Shown: positions 33,567 to 39,839 of the stretch, in pieces | Numbering within the stretch: position 1 is the stretch's first letter | Layout of the letters: each line of letters starts with the position of its first letter | Origin: an uncultured Bacteroides sp. | Lineage (GTDB): Bacteria > Bacteroidota > Bacteroidia > Bacteroidales > Bacteroidaceae | Assembly (NCBI GenBank): GCA_949296415.1 | Contig: CASFQC010000016.1 | Span: 1-39,839, forward strand | Reading direction: 5' to 3' | Length of the DNA: 39,839 nt | The notes under the pieces: generated by a model | What the model saw: only the letters and a program-made list of their open reading frames with translations | What the model was told of the DNA's origin: nothing | The model's database searches: none | Made by a program: the position numbers and the translations under genes

Positions 33567-36500
33567 TCAGACTTGCGGTTGCAGGGTGTCTGCCTTTGCC
33601 TTATCCGGTTCCGTCTTGTCGTCTTGTGGGCTTTCGGACTTGTCTTTTGCTGGCTTTCGGGACAACTTCTCCAGCCTTTCGGTTATCATGCCGGCAATGT
33701 CGTCATCGGCCTGATAATTCTGTTGCAGACTGAGCAGATATTGCTTGGCCTCGAAGTTCTTGTCCATGGCCACATATACATCGGACAGGAGGATGAAAGC
33801 TCTTGCCAGCCAATAGGCGTGCGGCGTGCTCTGCTCGATGAAACCGAGTATTTCCTTTTCCGCTTCCGCATACTTTTTCCCGTCGTACAGCTGTCTGGCT
33901 ATCAGATATCTGGCCTCGGCTCCGTAGACGTTTCGGGTATCTTTGGCCAGCTGTTTCAGGTCGGGAGAGGCTTTGTCCGGCTCGTCTTGCGCAAGGTAAG
34001 CTTTTGCCCTGTGATACAAGGCTTCGTTACGCAGTTCGGGCGACAGTTTCGCTTCGGCCAGCAGTTGTCCGGCGGCCAGGATGGTTTCTCCGGTATCGCC
34101 CAGCTTCACGGCACAGTCCAGCGCACCGCTTATTCCCGTCTGTCTCCGTTCCGTGGAGGAGGCTTTCAGCTGCAGCTGCTTGTAGTCGGCAAGGGCATCC
34201 TTGTAATTCTTCTGCTTCATCAGCACTCCGGCATGTGCCAGCAAGGCCTCTTCCGAATAGCGGTTGTCCGGATATTCCAGCAGTTTCCCCATATGTTCCA
34301 ACACTGCGTTGTCATCGTTCCCCCGCTTGCCTATCACTCCGAGGTAATAGTGGGCGTCCAGAGCGAAAGCTCCGCCGGGATAGGCCTGCAGGTAGCGTTC
34401 CAGACTTTGCTTGGCTCCGGTCATGTCACCTTTCATATAAATGCGCTGGGCGGCCACATAAGTCAGCGAATCCTGTTCGCTTGGTTCGAAAGTAATTCCG
34501 CCCGGCATTTGCGCGGCCAAGGCGGCAAACTCGTCCACCCGATTGGCATCGACGTAGACCGACTTCAGGTCGCGCATGGCAAGCTTTGCCTCTTCGCTTC
34601 CGGGATATTGCTCGATGACGTGCTTGTAAGAGTCTATGGCATGGTCATAGTCACCGCTCTGGTAATAGAGCAATCCTATCTCGGCCGCCGCCTTCCTGCT
34701 GAGCGGATTCTCCGGATACTTTTGCAAAAGCTCGCTGAAGGTGGCGATGGCCAGCCCACTCTGTCCGACCTGCACGTAAGAGCGTCCCTTCTCATACAGC
34801 GCGTTCACGTTATAAGGCGAATCGGGGTACTTCTGCGCCAGCTGGTCAAGTAAAGTCACTTTCCGGTCATAGTTCTTCTGCAGTCCGCTGACCAGTGCCT
34901 GCTGGTAGAAGGCGTAGTCTCCGGCCGGAGTCTGCAGGCTCTCCGCCCGGCGGTAGGCGTTGGCCGCCTGGTCAAAGAGACGGTTGTCCAGATAGCAGTC
35001 GCCTATGCGGTTATAGGCGTCGGCCAGCGCGTAATGGTTTTCTCCGCGTTCAAGCCGGGTGAACTGCCGGAAGTTGTCCAACGACGATGCATAGTCCTTG
35101 CCGTGGAAAGCGATGTATCCCAGGTTATAGTAGGCCAGGGCATACATCTCGGTATTCTTGTCCGGCGTGGAGGAAAGATAGGCGTTGAAGTCGCTTGCGG
35201 CTCCGTCCATCTTGTCCTGCCGATAGCGCGACTCCCCTCTCCAGTACAGGGCGTCGGCCTTGGTCTGGGGGTTGTATCTGCCCAAGGCTATGCTGCGGGT
35301 GAAGTAGTCTTCGGCTTCTCCGAACCTGGAGTTGGCAAAAGCCTGTGTGCCCAGTTGGAACAGGATTTTCTGCTTGGCTTCCAGAATGGGCGTGCCGGGA
35401 TTGGATATGCGTTCGATGGACTTCAGGGCTGCGTCGTAACTGCGGGTATTCATATAGACCTCCACCAGACAGTCGCTTATGCGGTCGGCATAGGGCGATC
35501 CGGGAAATTCGTTGAGGAAGTTCTCGAATACCGACACCGACTCGCCGAAGGCCGAATAAGACGTTTCGTGCAGGCAAAGCGCGTAGTTGCAGGCAGCCTG
35601 TTCCTTTATCTTACGGTCGGCATCGGAGGCGGCGGCCTGTTCGAAGGCCATGCGGGCCTGGTTCTTGTCGCCTAGATGGAGGTAGGCCAGTCCCATGTGC
35701 AGATAGGCGTTCTGGGCCAGCGTGTCGGGGCGTTCCACTACGCGCTCCAGCAGTTCGGGCACACGGGTGTACACCTGATTTTCGTAACATGCTATGCCTT
35801 CCATGTACAGGGCGTCGCGTCGTGGGCTGTCCTCTTTCTTCCGGTAGGCCTCGAACGCTTCCATGGCCTCCAAGTAGCGGGCGTTGTGATAGCAGGCGGT
35901 TCCCTTCACGCGCTCCATCTCCGCCGCATGCCGTTGTCCGGCATAAGCCGCGAGATAGTCGTCGGCCACGGCTGTGGCTTTGTCCCACTGGCGCTTCTGC
36001 AGATAGATTTCGGCCATGTAGTAGGGCACGAGCGGGGCATACTTGGCGTTATCCTTCAGGGAAAGGAATCCCTCCAGTGCCTCGTCACGTCGTTTCTGCG
36101 TATAGCGGATGTACGACAGGTAATAAGTGCAGTCGGCGGCATGTTCCGGACTGATTTGCCTCAGCGTTTCCAGCCAGATGGCGGCATCTTGCAGGTTGCC
36201 GGTGTTCAGGTAGCTCAGCGCCAGTTTGTAGGTCATCTCATTGCGCTCGCCGTCTGCCAGTTGCCCGAGCGACGACTTGCCGAAGAGTTCCAACGCTCCC
36301 TCATAGTCTTTTTCCGAGAAACGTGCGGAGGCCAGCAACGCATACACGCGGCCGGCGTGCGGAGTGTCGGGGTATGCTTCGAGGAAGGCTTGCAGCATGT
36401 CCGTACCTTGGGGGTCGTGCAGTTCGTATGCGGCGCAGGCCAGCATATACTCGGCTTCCATCCTTTCGGCGGCAGATTGCGGCACGATGTCGGTGTCCTG

Positions 36501-36680
36501 TTTCACAAAAGCGCGCAATGGCACCAGTGCGGCGGCATAGGCTTTCTGCCGGAACAGGTTCCTGCCTTCCTCATACTGCTCCATGGGGGCGGTGGAAGGC
36601 ACTGCGGTTTGCGCCACTCCCACCAGAGGAGCACAGCACAGGGCTGCCGCGCAAAGCACACGCGAAAATTTGTCTTTCAT
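33567..36680 (-). CDS. Large exported tetratricopeptide-repeat protein
   Basis: 1037 residues with a signal peptide (MKDKFSRVLCAAALCCAPLVGVAQ). Nearly all of the mature protein is TPR-like helices; clear units include EYMLACAAYELHDPQGTDML, ALSYLNTGNLQDAAIWLETL, MALAYYNLGYIAFHGKDYAS-like and AEIGLLYYQSGDYDHAIDSY, the last with the BamD/YbgF style YPGSEEAKLAM end. The C-terminus is charged and low-complexity (KPAKDKSESPQDDKTEPDKAK). It is expected to be a periplasmic scaffold. The immediate downstream partner is the plugless barrel. The upstream Nudix gene is 66 bp away on the same strand, so a three-gene transcript is possible. Confidence 0.88.
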   Translation of the reverse strand: MKDKFSRVLCAAALCCAPLVGVAQTAVPSTAPMEQYEEGRNLFRQKAYAAALVPLRAFVKQDTDIVPQSAAERMEAEYMLACAAYELHDPQGTDMLQAFLEAYPDTPHAGRVYALLASARFSEKDYEGALELFGKSSLGQLADGERNEMTYKLALSYLNTGNLQDAAIWLETLRQISPEHAADCTYYLSYIRYTQKRRDEALEGFLSLKDNAKYAPLVPYYMAEIYLQKRQWDKATAVADDYLAAYAGQRHAAEMERVKGTACYHNARYLEAMEAFEAYRKKEDSPRRDALYMEGIACYENQVYTRVPELLERVVERPDTLAQNAYLHMGLAYLHLGDKNQARMAFEQAAASDADRKIKEQAACNYALCLHETSYSAFGESVSVFENFLNEFPGSPYADRISDCLVEVYMNTRSYDAALKSIERISNPGTPILEAKQKILFQLGTQAFANSRFGEAEDYFTRSIALGRYNPQTKADALYWRGESRYRQDKMDGAASDFNAYLSSTPDKNTEMYALAYYNLGYIAFHGKDYASSLDNFRQFTRLERGENHYALADAYNRIGDCYLDNRLFDQAANAYRRAESLQTPAGDYAFYQQALVSGLQKNYDRKVTLLDQLAQKYPDSPYNVNALYEKGRSYVQVGQSGLAIATFSELLQKYPENPLSRKAAAEIGLLYYQSGDYDHAIDSYKHVIEQYPGSEEAKLAMRDLKSVYVDANRVDEFAALAAQMPGGITFEPSEQDSLTYVAAQRIYMKGDMTGAKQSLERYLQAYPGGAFALDAHYYLGVIGKRGNDDNAVLEHMGKLLEYPDNRYSEEALLAHAGVLMKQKNYKDALADYKQLQLKASSTERRQTGISGALDCAVKLGDTGETILAAGQLLAEAKLSPELRNEALYHRAKAYLAQDEPDKASPDLKQLAKDTRNVYGAEARYLIARQLYDGKKYAEAEKEILGFIEQSTPHAYWLARAFILLSDVYVAMDKNFEAKQYLLSLQQNYQADDDIAGMITERLEKLSRKPAKDKSESPQDDKTEPDKAKADTLQPQV

Positions 36681-36746
36681 ATCGTTCAGTATGTTTGTTT
36701 GAAATCCATATTAATAATAGGAAAAAAGAAGGGGCAGGACATCCGC

Positions 36747-37298
36747 TCAAGGGTTGGCTGCTGCGGTTCCGGAACCCGTCCGGCCTTGCAGGAACATGGT
36801 CACGCCACGGCGCACCGACTCCAGCCCGAAGTCTTCGGGACGGATTTGGGACAGCGGCACGAAGAAGGCTTCGGCGGCATCGTCCATGGCACGGTAGTGG
36901 AGCAGGTCCCTCACCGTGCAGCGGAAGAACATGTCCAGCGTATGCACCAGAAAACCGGAGTAGAGGTAGCGGTTGGGCAGGGAGAAGAGGTAATCGGCAC
37001 GCAGCACTTCCATGCCGGTCTCTTCCTTCACCTCACGCGCCACACCTTCCTCGCCGGTCTCGTCCATATCGAGGAAGCCGCCCGGCAGGTCGAGCGTCCC
37101 TTTGGCCGGCTCCTTGCCCCGGCGGCACACCAGCAGCTCGTCATGGTGGTTGACAATGAAGGCCACTGTGGCCGAAGAGGGGTTGAAGTAGTAGACAAAG
37201 CCACATGCGGCACACTTCTTTGACTTGAAATTGTGCACCTCAAAGCGGGGCGAGCCGCATTTGGGGCAATAGCTGAACAGACTAAGCGGATGTTCCAT
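36747..37298 (-). CDS. Nudix hydrolase with N-terminal zinc ribbon
   Basis: 183 residues. An N-terminal zinc ribbon (FSYCPKCGSP ... SKKCAACGFVYY) is followed by a Nudix domain with the box GGFLDMDETGEEGVAREVKE continuing ETGME (the GX5EX7REUXEEXGU pattern, residues about 83-105). The architecture resembles NudC-like NADH or NAD-cap pyrophosphatases, but it lacks the long N-terminal domain of NudC, so I leave the substrate open. I chose ATG 37298 because the upstream frame crosses the promoter box at 37335-37342. Confidence 0.88.
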   Translation of the reverse strand: MEHPLSLFSYCPKCGSPRFEVHNFKSKKCAACGFVYYFNPSSATVAFIVNHHDELLVCRRGKEPAKGTLDLPGGFLDMDETGEEGVAREVKEETGMEVLRADYLFSLPNRYLYSGFLVHTLDMFFRCTVRDLLHYRAMDDAAEAFFVPLSQIRPEDFGLESVRRGVTMFLQGRTGSGTAAANP

Positions 37299-37334
37299 AC
37301 TTTCCTGACTTATGACATAAGTGTTGTGAGGCAG

Positions 37335-37342
37335 CAAATATA
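37335..37342 (-). promoter_or_regulatory. -7 box for the Nudix gene
   Basis: The minus strand reads TATATTTG, 36 bp upstream of the ATG. CTTG at 37365-37362 would be a -33 box with a 19-bp spacer. Confidence 0.6.
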
Positions 37343-37605
37343 CGAAATTCCAAGGCCAAAACAAGAAATCGGGACGAGTTTGCGCCGTTTGTGCCGTCAA
37401 AAACAGGACTGTGTGCCCATCGTGTCCGTCTTTTTCTACAAAAAGACAGATTTCTTCCTGTCAGTAATTTCCTGTTTGGGCCTTACAGAAAGATAGCTGT
37501 CCGGGATTTCCGCTTACACCGGAATCCGTTCCTTTTCTCCGTTTTCGGCCCGTCGGTCTCCTGAAGTGTTTATTTAGGTTAAACGAAATCCGCCATTACG
37601 GGGTA

Positions 37606-37913
37606 AGTCTGTAGATATGTTAATGAAAACGGAAAGATTTCCTTTTTTCCGCCCGCCGATGACCTGTAGTCCGCTTGTTGCCGAACCGTTTCCGGTAGGC
37701 TGTGGATGGGTCGACAGCTCGCTGGTGACAGGTCATTGGCGCCGTGCGGAAGGGAAAAACGGAGAAAGGCCGCCTTTCCCCGCCTCCGTATTCTCCTTTC
37801 CGGAGGCCGCCTTTTCTTGTAACCATCTGAATGGATGTAAGTTCAATAAATTTTGTCGCGTCGGTTTGCGCCATACCTTCCCTCGGTCGGAAATACGCGA
37901 TTCTCAGCGTTAA
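37606..37913 (-). repeat. Divergent-spacer repeat family, copy B
   Basis: 308 bp in reverse orientation relative to copy A. The minus strand starts TTAACGCTGAGAATCGCGTA (at 37913) and ends near ATTAACATATCTACAGAC (about 37606). The arms CCGATGACCTGT (37657-37668) and ACAGGTCATTGG (37728-37739) pair 11/12. The core at 37699-37718 reads GCTGTGGATGGGTCGACAGC on the plus strand, the same plus-strand direction as in copy A although the flanks are inverted. It lies between the divergent Nudix and cysS genes. The stretch 37343-37605 holds nothing else that I recognise. Confidence 0.8.
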
Positions 37914-38006
37914 CCGGCGTTAAAAACAAAAAACCTCTTTATACGATTTGTAAGAGTTTGTCATGTGGCACGCACACCGTACCGCAGCAGAAAGGCTTTT
38001 TCCTGG

Positions 38007-38038
38007 TTTCCTCATCTCACTTTTTTGTATTACTTTTG
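38007..38038 (+). promoter_or_regulatory. cysS promoter
   Basis: TTTC (38007-38010), a 20-bp spacer and TACTTTTG (38031-38038). The ATG lies 48 bp downstream. Confidence 0.6.
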
Positions 38039-38086
38039 CTGTGAATAAGAAGAACGCATACAAAAAAGGAAAAACGACCTATAGTT

Positions 38087-39562
38087 ATGGAACACCAACT
38101 GACCATCTACAACACACTGAGCCGGAAGAAAGAAGTTTTCGTCCCGCTCCACGCCCCTCATGTGGGCATGTATGTATGCGGGCCTACCGTATACGGCGAC
38201 CCGCACCTGGGACACGCACGTCCGGCCATTACCTTCGACCTGCTGTTCCGCTACCTCAAGCACCTGGGTTACAAGGTGCGCTATGTGCGCAACATCACCG
38301 ACGTAGGCCATCTGGAGCACGATGCCGACGAAGGCGAGGACAAGATAGCCAAGAAAGCCCGTCTGGAGCAACTGGAGCCTATGGAGGTGGCGCAATATTA
38401 CACCAACCGTTACCACGAAGCCATGGATGCCCTGAACGTGCTGCGCCCCAGTATCGAGCCGCAGGCCAGCGGACACATCATCGAACAGATAGAACTGGTG
38501 GAGGAAATACTGAAGAACGGTTATGCCTACGAAAGCCAGGGGTCGGTGTACTTCGATGTGGCCAAGTACAACAAAGACCATCACTACGGCAAGCTATCCG
38601 GCCGTAACCTGGATGACGTGCTCAACACCAGCCGCCAGCTGGACGGTCAGGAGGAGAAACATAATCCTGCCGACTTCGCTTTGTGGAAGAAAGCACAGCC
38701 CGAACACATCATGCGTTGGCCTTCCCCCTGGAGCGACGGTTTCCCCGGTTGGCATTGCGAGTGTACGGCCATGGGACGCAAGTATCTGGGCGCACATTTC
38801 GACATCCATGGAGGTGGTATGGACCTCATTTTCCCCCATCACGAATGCGAGATAGCCCAGAGCGTGGCCAGTCAGGGCGACGACATGGTACACTACTGGA
38901 TGCATAACAACATGCTGACCGTCAACGGACAGAAGATGGGCAAAAGTTACAATAATTTCATTACGCTGGAAGAGCTTTTCAACGGCACGCATCCTTTGTT
39001 GGAGCAGGCTTATACGCCCATGACCATCCGCTTCTTTACCCTCCAGGCCCACTACCGCAGCACGGTGGACTTTGGCAACGAGGCATTGAAAGCCGCCGAA
39101 AAAGGATTGGCCCGCCTGATGGATGCCGTCAACGGGTTGGAGCGCGTCACGCCCGCCAAGGCTTCCACCGTGGAAGTGAAATCACTGCGAGAGAAATGTT
39201 ACGAAGCGATGGACGATGACCTGAACACACCTATCGTCATAGCCCACCTCTTTGAAGGCACCAAGATGGTGAACAACCTGCTGGCTGGCCATGACGCCAT
39301 CACCGCCGAAGACCTGAAGGAACTGAAAGATACCTTCCACCTCTTCTGTTTCGATATCTTGGGCTTGAAAGCCGAAGCTGCTTCGAATGCCGCACGTGAG
39401 GAAGCTTTCGGACATGTGGTAGATATGTTGCTCGAAGAACGTGCCAAAGCCAAAGCCAACAAGGACTGGGCCACGAGCGACAAGATACGCAACGAACTGA
39501 CCGCCCTGGGCTTTGAAATAAAGGACGGGAAGGAAGGCACGGAGTGGAAGCTGAATAAATAG
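38087..39562 (+). CDS. cysS: Cysteinyl-tRNA synthetase
   Basis: 491 residues, a full-length class I synthetase that charges tRNA-Cys. The HIGH-type motif is in [18 protein letters not shown], with C31 as first zinc ligand and H40-L-G-H43 as the HIGH equivalent. The other zinc site is [10 protein letters not shown] and [19 protein letters not shown] (C, H and E ligands). The KMSKS loop is KMGKSYNNF near residue 284. The C-terminal DALR-type anticodon-binding helices end in [19 protein letters not shown]. The gene is alone behind its own promoter and is followed by a MITE-like element. Confidence 0.97.
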   Translation: MEHQLTIYNTLSRKKEVFVPLHAPHVGMYVCGPTVYGDPHLGHARPAITFDLLFRYLKHLGYKVRYVRNITDVGHLEHDADEGEDKIAKKARLEQLEPMEVAQYYTNRYHEAMDALNVLRPSIEPQASGHIIEQIELVEEILKNGYAYESQGSVYFDVAKYNKDHHYGKLSGRNLDDVLNTSRQLDGQEEKHNPADFALWKKAQPEHIMRWPSPWSDGFPGWHCECTAMGRKYLGAHFDIHGGGMDLIFPHHECEIAQSVASQGDDMVHYWMHNNMLTVNGQKMGKSYNNFITLEELFNGTHPLLEQAYTPMTIRFFTLQAHYRSTVDFGNEALKAAEKGLARLMDAVNGLERVTPAKASTVEVKSLREKCYEAMDDDLNTPIVIAHLFEGTKMVNNLLAGHDAITAEDLKELKDTFHLFCFDILGLKAEAASNAAREEAFGHVVDMLLEERAKAKANKDWATSDKIRNELTALGFEIKDGKEGTEWKLNK

Positions 39563-39606
39563 AACACACACAAAGGCATAAAGACATAGAGTTATCCAAT
39601 TTCTTG

Positions 39607-39710
39607 GAGCCTGTTTGGAGCCTGTTCTAAATTTTCCTTATGGCGACGGGAAAATATGCTCGGAAAAACATCCCAAAGCCGTACTGGGCAAAATTTTGAA
39701 CAGGCTCTAA
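39607..39710. mobile_element. MITE-like element, copy 3, degenerate with a doubled left end
   Basis: The left end is duplicated: GAGCCTGTTT at 39607 and GAGCCTGTTCTAAATTTT at 39618. The right end AAAATTTTGAACAGGCTC finishes at 39707 and is followed by TAA (39708-39710). No TAA precedes the left end. The interior contains the short palindromic unit (39632-39654). It lies 45 bp after cysS. Confidence 0.6.
39632..39654. repeat. Palindromic unit, short form, inside MITE-like copy 3
   Basis: TTTTCCTTATGG directly followed by CGACGGGAAAA, comparable to 19729-19751 and to the ends of the long units. Confidence 0.5.
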
Positions 39711-39767
39711 GCTGTGCTGTCTGCGTTCCCCCTTTAAAATGGGACATTCAGTAAATAGCATAAATTT

Positions 39768-39815
39768 AGCCAACTAATTCATACACAAAGTATTGCGAAT
39801 TAGTTGGCTTTTTTG
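39768..39815 (+). terminator. Strong hairpin with T-run at the window end
   Basis: AGCCAACTAATTC (39768-39780) and GAATTAGTTGGCT (39797-39809) form a perfect 13-bp stem followed by TTTTTT (39810-39815 region). It is 205 bp past cysS and beyond the MITE-like element, so the gene it serves may lie outside the window or be lost. Confidence 0.65.
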
Positions 39816-39839
39816 TATCTTTAGGTATTCCCCCGCAAA

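Noticed and set aside
1-39839. tRNA or rRNA genes
   Set aside because: No cloverleaf or rRNA sequence was recognisable by eye on either strand; a tRNAscan-type search would settle it.

Overview
The window looks like a chromosomal stretch from a gut-type member of the Bacteroidales (Bacteroidaceae or a close relative). Three things point there. Most transcription units start behind the Bacteroidota promoter signature TAnnTTTG (often with a TTTG-like box about 19-20 bp upstream) rather than a clear Shine-Dalgarno sequence. The gene content is typical: secreted GH38 and GH92 mannosidases, DUF6734, a BtuG-like cobalamin lipoprotein, TlpA/DUF4369 lipoproteins, Ptb-Buk, and a plugless barrel paired with a giant TPR protein. 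Many intergenic regions also carry interspersed palindromic repeats. I cannot name the species.

Layout. 1-2000: a 5'-truncated type III restriction subunit remnant and a MITE-like element. 2237-8045: two-gene GH38-GH92 alpha-mannosidase operon (+). 8157-10841: NamZ (GH171) muramidase and an SSS symporter (-), a plausible MurNAc release and uptake pair. 11131-13208: a chimeric DUF6734 protein and a lipoprotein with a duplicated domain. 13308-15205: recO, efp (-) and rpmH. 15438-17035: a small operon of unknown secreted proteins (-) behind a decayed DUF6734 start. 17815-19548: promoter, cobalamin riboswitch, attenuator hairpin and a BtuG-like lipoprotein. 19857-23069: GT2 glycosyltransferase, radC, a triple-HhH membrane protein and a VanZ-like protein. 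26459-23071 (-): SufT-like, two TlpA paralogues and LpxH in one operon. 27320-29362: ptb-buk. 31004-29436 (-): nadB. 31382-31783: small PH-like membrane protein. 37298-31858 (-): Nudix, 1037-residue TPR protein, beta-barrel. 38087-39562: cysS, then another MITE-like element and a terminator.

The metabolic theme is scavenging: mannose from glycans, MurNAc from peptidoglycan, cobalamin from the surroundings. The rest is housekeeping (translation, recombination, NAD, lipid A, Fe-S assembly).

The least explained content is non-coding. One ~310-335 bp repeat family occurs three times (17212-17546, 26652-26961, 37606-37913), each time in a spacer between divergent genes. In two copies the flanks align but a 20-bp core bounded by GCTG/CAGC lies in opposite orientation, as if it had flipped. 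A second family (GAGCCTGTTTAAA-type inverted ends flanked by TAA) occurs at 1831-2009, 19597-19677 and 39607-39710. A palindromic unit in long (56-57 bp) and short (23 bp) forms occurs inside or near these elements and alone. The two DUF6734-headed loci, one chimeric and one decayed, each next to secreted proteins with internal duplications, are the second unusual feature.
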